DNA from: an uncultured Eubacteriales bacterium
GTDB taxonomy: Bacteria; Bacillota; Clostridia; Oscillospirales; Butyricicoccaceae
Assembly: GCA_949740695.1 (NCBI GenBank)
Contig: CATJIY010000134.1
Location: 1-20,443 of the forward strand
Length of the DNA stretch: 20,443 nt
Direction of reading: 5' to 3'
Below, piece after piece: positions 16,944-20,443 of this stretch; the stretch's first letter is position 1; every line of letters starts with the position of its first letter. A program made the position numbers and the translations under genes. The notes beneath the pieces are model-generated. The model was not told the DNA's origin. It saw only the letters and a program-made list of their open reading frames with translations, and searched no databases.

Positions 16944-17143
16944 TGTGTCCAGGCATTATTTTTTCTGTTGACTTCTAGATCTGACCTCCTCCGCCCCGCC
17001 GGAGAAGCTGCCCACAGTGCTAACGGACGGAACATATGTCAAAGGGCCCGTTGTCGGGCGCCACTCGGGGCAGCTTGTACGTCAAATTGGGAACGGAAGA
17101 GGAACTGAGCGAACAGAGAATCACTTAAAGGAGGGTATGGAAT

Positions 17144-17896
17144 ATGAGCGAACCAACGAAAACAGACAGACAGCTGGCTGAAGCGCTGGACAGGGCGTTT
17201 GCCCGGCTGGAGAAATACCACCCGGAGCACAAGATCTTTGGGCTGGACGCCCTGAACGGCTATTTGCGGGATCGCTTTGCCCAGCTGTACCGCCAGGCGG
17301 GATACGCCACGGTGGAGGAGCTGTTCGCCTCCCGGGGCATTGTCAAGATCTTCGGCAGCCAGGTGCGGGAGCTGCGGGACAGCGTGCTGTACACCCCCGG
17401 GAACGAGCCGGACATCATCAAAAACAAGGGGGAGAATATCCTGCGGCGCCTGGAGGAGTATTACCCGGACCATGTTCTGGTTCGGATGATCGAGGCGGAC
17501 CACAAAAACCTGAGCGGTGATATCTCCGTGGTCTACCGCTGGCTGGGCTATCCCGACATGCAGTCCTTCCTGACCGCTTACGGCTACGAGTACACCCCCT
17601 CTACCGGCGGCCGGCTCCTCACCGATTTTCAGCCCATGCTGGACGCGCTGGTGGAGAAGTACAAGACCCATCCCAAGCCCAAGGCTCTGGGGGCGCTGAT
17701 CTTTGAGAACCCGGAGTACAAGAGCCAGCTGAAGACCTTTCAAAACCGATGCCAGGAGCTGTTCGGCATGACGCCGACAAAGTATTTCCAGCAGTTGGGA
17801 GTCCTGGCAGCAGGCAGGACTTCCAGGCGGCGGCGATCTCCACAGCCCGCGGCGTGTTCGGAGGAAGTCCCGGTCCTGCCGGCGGACTATACGTAG
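17144..17896 (+). CDS. Cytosolic protein of three related ~55-residue modules; N-terminal half of a TAG-split LRR protein
   Basis: 250 residues to the TAG at 17894-17896, with AAAGGAGGG 8 nt upstream of the ATG. There is no signal peptide or membrane segment. It contains three helical modules at about 15-66, 96-148 and 165-222: each starts LxxLexYhPxHk, continues with Leu/Asp-rich helices and closes with LYRQAGYATVEELFASRGI, YRWLGYPDMQSFLTAYGY or LFGMTPTKYFQQLG. After residue 223 a basic RTSRRRRSPQPA linker leads to PVLPADYT and the stop. The reading frame stays open beyond the TAG straight into the LRR region, whose first repeat elements precede any good start codon. The original gene was therefore probably one fusion of about 950 residues. 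I recognise the module pattern as recurring in clostridial LRR proteins but know no function. Confidence 0.75.
   Translation: MSEPTKTDRQLAEALDRAFARLEKYHPEHKIFGLDALNGYLRDRFAQLYRQAGYATVEELFASRGIVKIFGSQVRELRDSVLYTPGNEPDIIKNKGENILRRLEEYYPDHVLVRMIEADHKNLSGDISVVYRWLGYPDMQSFLTAYGYEYTPSTGGRLLTDFQPMLDALVEKYKTHPKPKALGALIFENPEYKSQLKTFQNRCQELFGMTPTKYFQQLGVLAAGRTSRRRRSPQPAACSEEVPVLPADYT
17186..17809 (+). repeat. Three diverged protein modules in the island's first gene
   Basis: The modules lie at 17186-17341, 17429-17587 and 17636-17809. Shared features are an opening LxxLexYxPxH (RLEKYHPEHK, RLEEYYPDHV, ALVEKYKTHPKP), a central Leu-rich helix and a closing [LY]xxxGYxxxxxFLxxxG. The third copy is the most diverged. 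The similarity is at protein level only. Confidence 0.55.
17894..17896 (+). other. In-frame amber codon separating module and LRR halves
   Basis: TAG at 17894-17896 is the only stop between 17144 and 19994 in this frame. Translation resumes immediately as PENVTDASQFDYTVNDKGLV, the typical lead-in strand of LRR_5/BspA-type proteins. The interruption lies in a low-complexity linker between two domains. Options are a recent nonsense mutation, a sequencing error, readthrough, or two proteins with reinitiation at GTG 17987. Confidence 0.8.
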
Positions 17897-17986
17897 CCGG
17901 AAAACGTCACAGACGCCAGTCAGTTCGACTATACGGTCAACGACAAAGGCCTAGTCTCCATTATCCGCTACCTCGGGCGGGACGAC

Positions 17987-19996
17987 GTGGTAACGGTCCC
18001 CGCTTATATCGAGGGCTGTCCGGTGACGGCCATCCACAGAGGGGCCTTCCGGAACAACGTCTATCTGACCGAGCTGATCCTGCCCGATACCGTGGCCCAT
18101 CTTTACAACAGGGCGCTCCAGGGCTGTATCAGCCTGCGGAAGATCCGGCTGTCCCAGGGGATGACCTCGCTGCCCGGCGCCGTTTTCATCGGCTGTATTG
18201 GCCTGAAGGAAGTCAGCATCCCTGATGGGATCGAGAAAATAACCAGGGGGACCTTCTGGGACGCCCAGCTGGAAACGCTGCATCTCGGGAAGTCTGTAAA
18301 GTATGTCTCTCCGCAGGCTTTCTTTTCCGGAACGTATGACCAGTTTACCGGCGGTCGGAGATCCGGCCGGGGGCTACAGGCGCTCACAGTGGACCCGGAG
18401 AACCCCAATTTCCGGGCGGTGGGGACCAGCCTGCTCTCCGCAGACGGAAAGACGCTGCTCCTGGCCCTGGGCGAGCTGGGGCACTATGTGGTTCCGGAGG
18501 GGGTGGAGGTCATTGGCCTCTCCGTATTCGAGAACCAGAGCTCGCTGACCGGCATCACTCTCCCGAACTCGCTGACCGCGATCGAGACGGCGGCCTTTGC
18601 CGGCACCGGACTGCAAGCGGTGCGCTTTAACAGAGGTCTTCGGATCATCGGGGAAAAGGCGTTTTTCCGCTGCAACCAGCTCGCTGACGCGGTCTTTGCC
18701 GAGGGGCTGGAGCATATCGGTCCCCGCGCCTTTGAGGACTGCCCCATTTCTCTCGTCAAGCTGCCCGCCAGCCTCCAGACGCTGGCCCCTGACAGCTTTG
18801 GTATCTTGTGCAGTCATGACACAGAACAGAAGCTGGATATCTCCTTCGGCAATCCCTGGCTCCGCACCGACGGTAAGGCCCTGTACACCATGAAAAACGG
18901 GGAGAAAACACTTGCGATCATCTATGCCCAAGATCTGAGACGGGATTATGGGGGAACGTCAGAGGCGACTTTCACCGTGGAGAAGGGGACCACCGCCATC
19001 GGTCCGGGCGTGTTCCGGGGGCTTTCCGGCGTGAAGCGGGTTCTTCTGCCGGAGGGCCTGCGCACCATCGGGGACAGCGCGTTCCGAGACCGCATGAACC
19101 TGAAGAGCATCCAGCTCCCCCAGAGCCTGACCAGCATCGGGGACAGGGCCTTTGAAGGAACGTCCATCAAAAACTTCAGCCTCCCCAGGGGGATCGAGCA
19201 GATTGGCACGGCGGCCTTCAGAACCGGAAAGAAAAACGGAGAATTCCACATCCACGAAATCCAGCTCTCCCGGGAAAACTCCGCTTTCCACATTGAAAAT
19301 AACGTCCTCTGCCGCCGGACGGAATCCGGCCTGTGGGTACTGGGCTGCTTTGGCGACGCCGCGGTGGTCCGTCTGCCGGAGGAGGTTACCAAAATCTGCT
19401 CCGAGGCATTCTACCGCAGCGCGGTAGAGGAGGTCCACATCCCCGCCTCTGTAACAGAGATTGGAAAAAACGCATTTCAGGGCTGCATAAACCTCAAACG
19501 CCTGTGCGTGGAATTTCCCCAGCCGGAAAACGGGGTCAGCCGCGCGGTGGTCTATCTGCCGGGGGCTGGCCAGGAGCAGGACCCTCCAAGCACCAATCTG
19601 CGCGGCCAGTATATGGACTGCATCCGAATCGGCCAGCAGAAAACGGTGTTCGACTTTGTGAAGTATGACGGCCTGTTTCCCGCTATCACCGAGCCCAAGG
19701 ACAAAATTCTGGTGGCCACCGACCGGCTGAAATCCGCTATCCAGCTGGTCCCCCTCTATCGGGACGCCTACCTCTCCTACCTGCAGCGGAATGCTGAGCA
19801 GGCGGTTCAGATCGTGGTGGAGTTCGACGACCTGGCCGGCCTGACTGTGCTGGCGGAGCTGGGGGTGTTCACCGGAGAGAACATCGACCTGGTGGTGGAG
19901 CTGGCCAACTCCTCGAAGAAGCCGGAGATCGTGGGCTACCTGATGAACTATAAGAACAGGTCCATCGGCTTCACGGAGACCGACTATGAACTGTAA
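17987..19996 (+). CDS. Leucine-rich-repeat (LRR_5/BspA-type) protein with helical C-terminal domain
   Basis: 669 residues counted from GTG at 17987; the same frame is open from 17897, and homology to LRR leader strands starts there (about 30 residues earlier). The GTG therefore seems an unlikely natural start, and only a weak GGGCGGGA precedes it. Residues 1-510 hold about a dozen LRR_5 units of the form LxxIxLPxxLxxIGxxAFxgC, for example RVLLPEGLRTIGDSAFRD (351-368) and SIQLPQSLTSIGDRAFEG (374-391). A break at ~275-325 contains a non-repeat insertion. A linker (510-550) leads to a helical region (555-660) that looks ankyrin/HEAT-like. No secretion signal is present, so it is probably cytosolic, unlike classic surface BspA. 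The last 11 nt overlap the next gene. GC content and codon use match its island neighbours. Confidence 0.8.
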   Translation: MVTVPAYIEGCPVTAIHRGAFRNNVYLTELILPDTVAHLYNRALQGCISLRKIRLSQGMTSLPGAVFIGCIGLKEVSIPDGIEKITRGTFWDAQLETLHLGKSVKYVSPQAFFSGTYDQFTGGRRSGRGLQALTVDPENPNFRAVGTSLLSADGKTLLLALGELGHYVVPEGVEVIGLSVFENQSSLTGITLPNSLTAIETAAFAGTGLQAVRFNRGLRIIGEKAFFRCNQLADAVFAEGLEHIGPRAFEDCPISLVKLPASLQTLAPDSFGILCSHDTEQKLDISFGNPWLRTDGKALYTMKNGEKTLAIIYAQDLRRDYGGTSEATFTVEKGTTAIGPGVFRGLSGVKRVLLPEGLRTIGDSAFRDRMNLKSIQLPQSLTSIGDRAFEGTSIKNFSLPRGIEQIGTAAFRTGKKNGEFHIHEIQLSRENSAFHIENNVLCRRTESGLWVLGCFGDAAVVRLPEEVTKICSEAFYRSAVEEVHIPASVTEIGKNAFQGCINLKRLCVEFPQPENGVSRAVVYLPGAGQEQDPPSTNLRGQYMDCIRIGQQKTVFDFVKYDGLFPAITEPKDKILVATDRLKSAIQLVPLYRDAYLSYLQRNAEQAVQIVVEFDDLAGLTVLAELGVFTGENIDLVVELANSSKKPEIVGYLMNYKNRSIGFTETDYEL

Positions 19997-20443
19997 CAAA
20001 GAAGCGCAGATGGCGAAGCTGGCGCTCCAGATTTTGCAGTACGCCCGGAGCGAGCTGCTGGTGGCGCTGCGGTTTATGGACCTGGCGCTGTGTAAGCTGA
20101 CCTATCAGGCCATCGACATTGCCCGGATATCGACGGATGGAAAACACCTTTACTTTTTTTCCCCGCAGTACATTTTCCAGCTCTACCAGGAGGGGAGCTA
20201 TACTCTCAACCACGCCTATCTGCACAGCGTGTTCCACTGTGTGTTCTACCACCCTTTTATCTCCCCCAGCGTGAACCGGCCCCTGTGGGACTTGACTTGC
20301 GACATCGCTGTGGAGAACATTCTGCGGGAGCTGAACGTCAAGCAGCTGGAGACGTCGATGGACGCCGCGCGGGCGGCGGAGCTGGACACCCTCCAGAAAG
20401 CCTATGGAAAGCTTACCGCAGAGCGGCTGTACAAAAATTTTTG
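19986..20443 (+). CDS. DUF2201/VWA-like protein, N-terminal metallopeptidase-like domain (runs off the right edge)
   Basis: Partial: 152 complete codons without a stop. The ATG at 19986 overlaps the end of the LRR gene, with GGAG at 19975-19978. The visible part is the N-terminal domain of the DUF2201 'putative metallopeptidase' family, which normally precedes a VWA-like domain: a helical start, ISTDGKHLYFFSPQYIFQLY (48-67), the His motif LHSVFHCVFYHPF (79-91) and WDLTCDIAVENIL (101-113). His80, His84 and His89 keep the HxxxH...H spacing, but the catalytic Glu of HExxH is replaced by Ser81, so it may bind metal without cleaving. Family members typically sit beside MoxR-type AAA ATPases. I infer such a gene nearby to the right but cannot see it. 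Confidence 0.65.
   Translation, partial: MNCNKEAQMAKLALQILQYARSELLVALRFMDLALCKLTYQAIDIARISTDGKHLYFFSPQYIFQLYQEGSYTLNHAYLHSVFHCVFYHPFISPSVNRPLWDLTCDIAVENILRELNVKQLETSMDAARAAELDTLQKAYGKLTAERLYKNF

Noticed and set aside
16971..17000. TTGACT as a -35 box of a promoter for the module gene
   Set aside because: No -10-like hexamer is found at 16-18 nt spacing.
17036..17128. Thirty-codon ORF and small GCCCG/CGGGC hairpin (17046-17059) upstream of the module gene
   Set aside because: The ORF has no ribosome-binding site and the hairpin has no T-run; the 200-nt gap is more likely a leader or decayed sequence.
17039..17743. Minus-strand open frame opposite the module protein
   Set aside because: It is antisense to a frame with a strong ribosome-binding site and internal protein repeats.
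18959..19999. Minus-strand open frame of about 346 codons opposite the LRR gene
   Set aside because: GC-rich coding sequence commonly leaves open antisense frames; the plus-strand frame carries clear LRR units and this one carries no domain.
1..20443. CRISPR arrays, rRNA, tRNA, complete insertion sequences
   Set aside because: No short regularly spaced repeats, no rRNA/tRNA cores and no transposase frames with terminal inverted repeats were seen on either strand.

Overview
The window looks like a moderately GC-rich Firmicute of class Clostridia, plausibly Oscillospirales. This rests on motility/chemotaxis genes, strong AAAGGAGG ribosome-binding sites, S-layer homology (SLH) surface proteins and a clostridial-type serine recombinase remnant. 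The genus cannot be fixed from sequence alone.

Layout. (1) Positions 1-3648, minus strand: a compact chemotaxis operon cheA-cheW-cheR, with a good sigma-D/FliA-type -10 box upstream of cheA. A ribosome-binding site at the left edge shows that another minus-strand gene starts just outside the window. (2) Positions 3889-6291, plus strand, divergent from cheA: a FliK/YlqG-like protein, a short FlhB C-terminal-domain homologue (FlhX/YlqH type) and a PilZ protein, all overlapping. (3) Positions 6416-15179: two very large exported proteins. The first carries three SLH domains at its N-terminus. The second carries three at its C-terminus, plus Ig-like domains and six copies of a ~117-residue repeat. 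(4) Positions 15230-16121: a second PilZ protein and an 82-residue protein matching only the C-terminal domain of FakA/YloV-type kinases. Genes 3889-16121 all point the same way and may be one transcription unit or a few linked ones. The two c-di-GMP receptor-like genes bracket the two surface proteins.

(5) From about 16.2 kb the character changes. A strong plus-strand terminator, with an upstream arm that could compete with it, is followed by the C-terminal end of a large serine recombinase whose catalytic part is missing, and then by a 52-residue ORF. After that come GC-richer genes with different codon choice (GAG, AAG and CTG dominate). This looks like the edge of an acquired island. It carries a cytosolic protein of three ~55-residue modules, then in the same reading frame, after a single TAG, a long leucine-rich-repeat (LRR_5/BspA-type) protein. 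Overlapping that is the start of a DUF2201/VWA-like protein that runs off the right edge.

Functional reading: the left part couples chemotaxis signalling to flagellar export switching and probably c-di-GMP-responsive surface proteins. The right part resembles MoxR/VWA-associated accessory operons. The in-frame amber codon splitting the module and LRR halves is the most unusual single feature.
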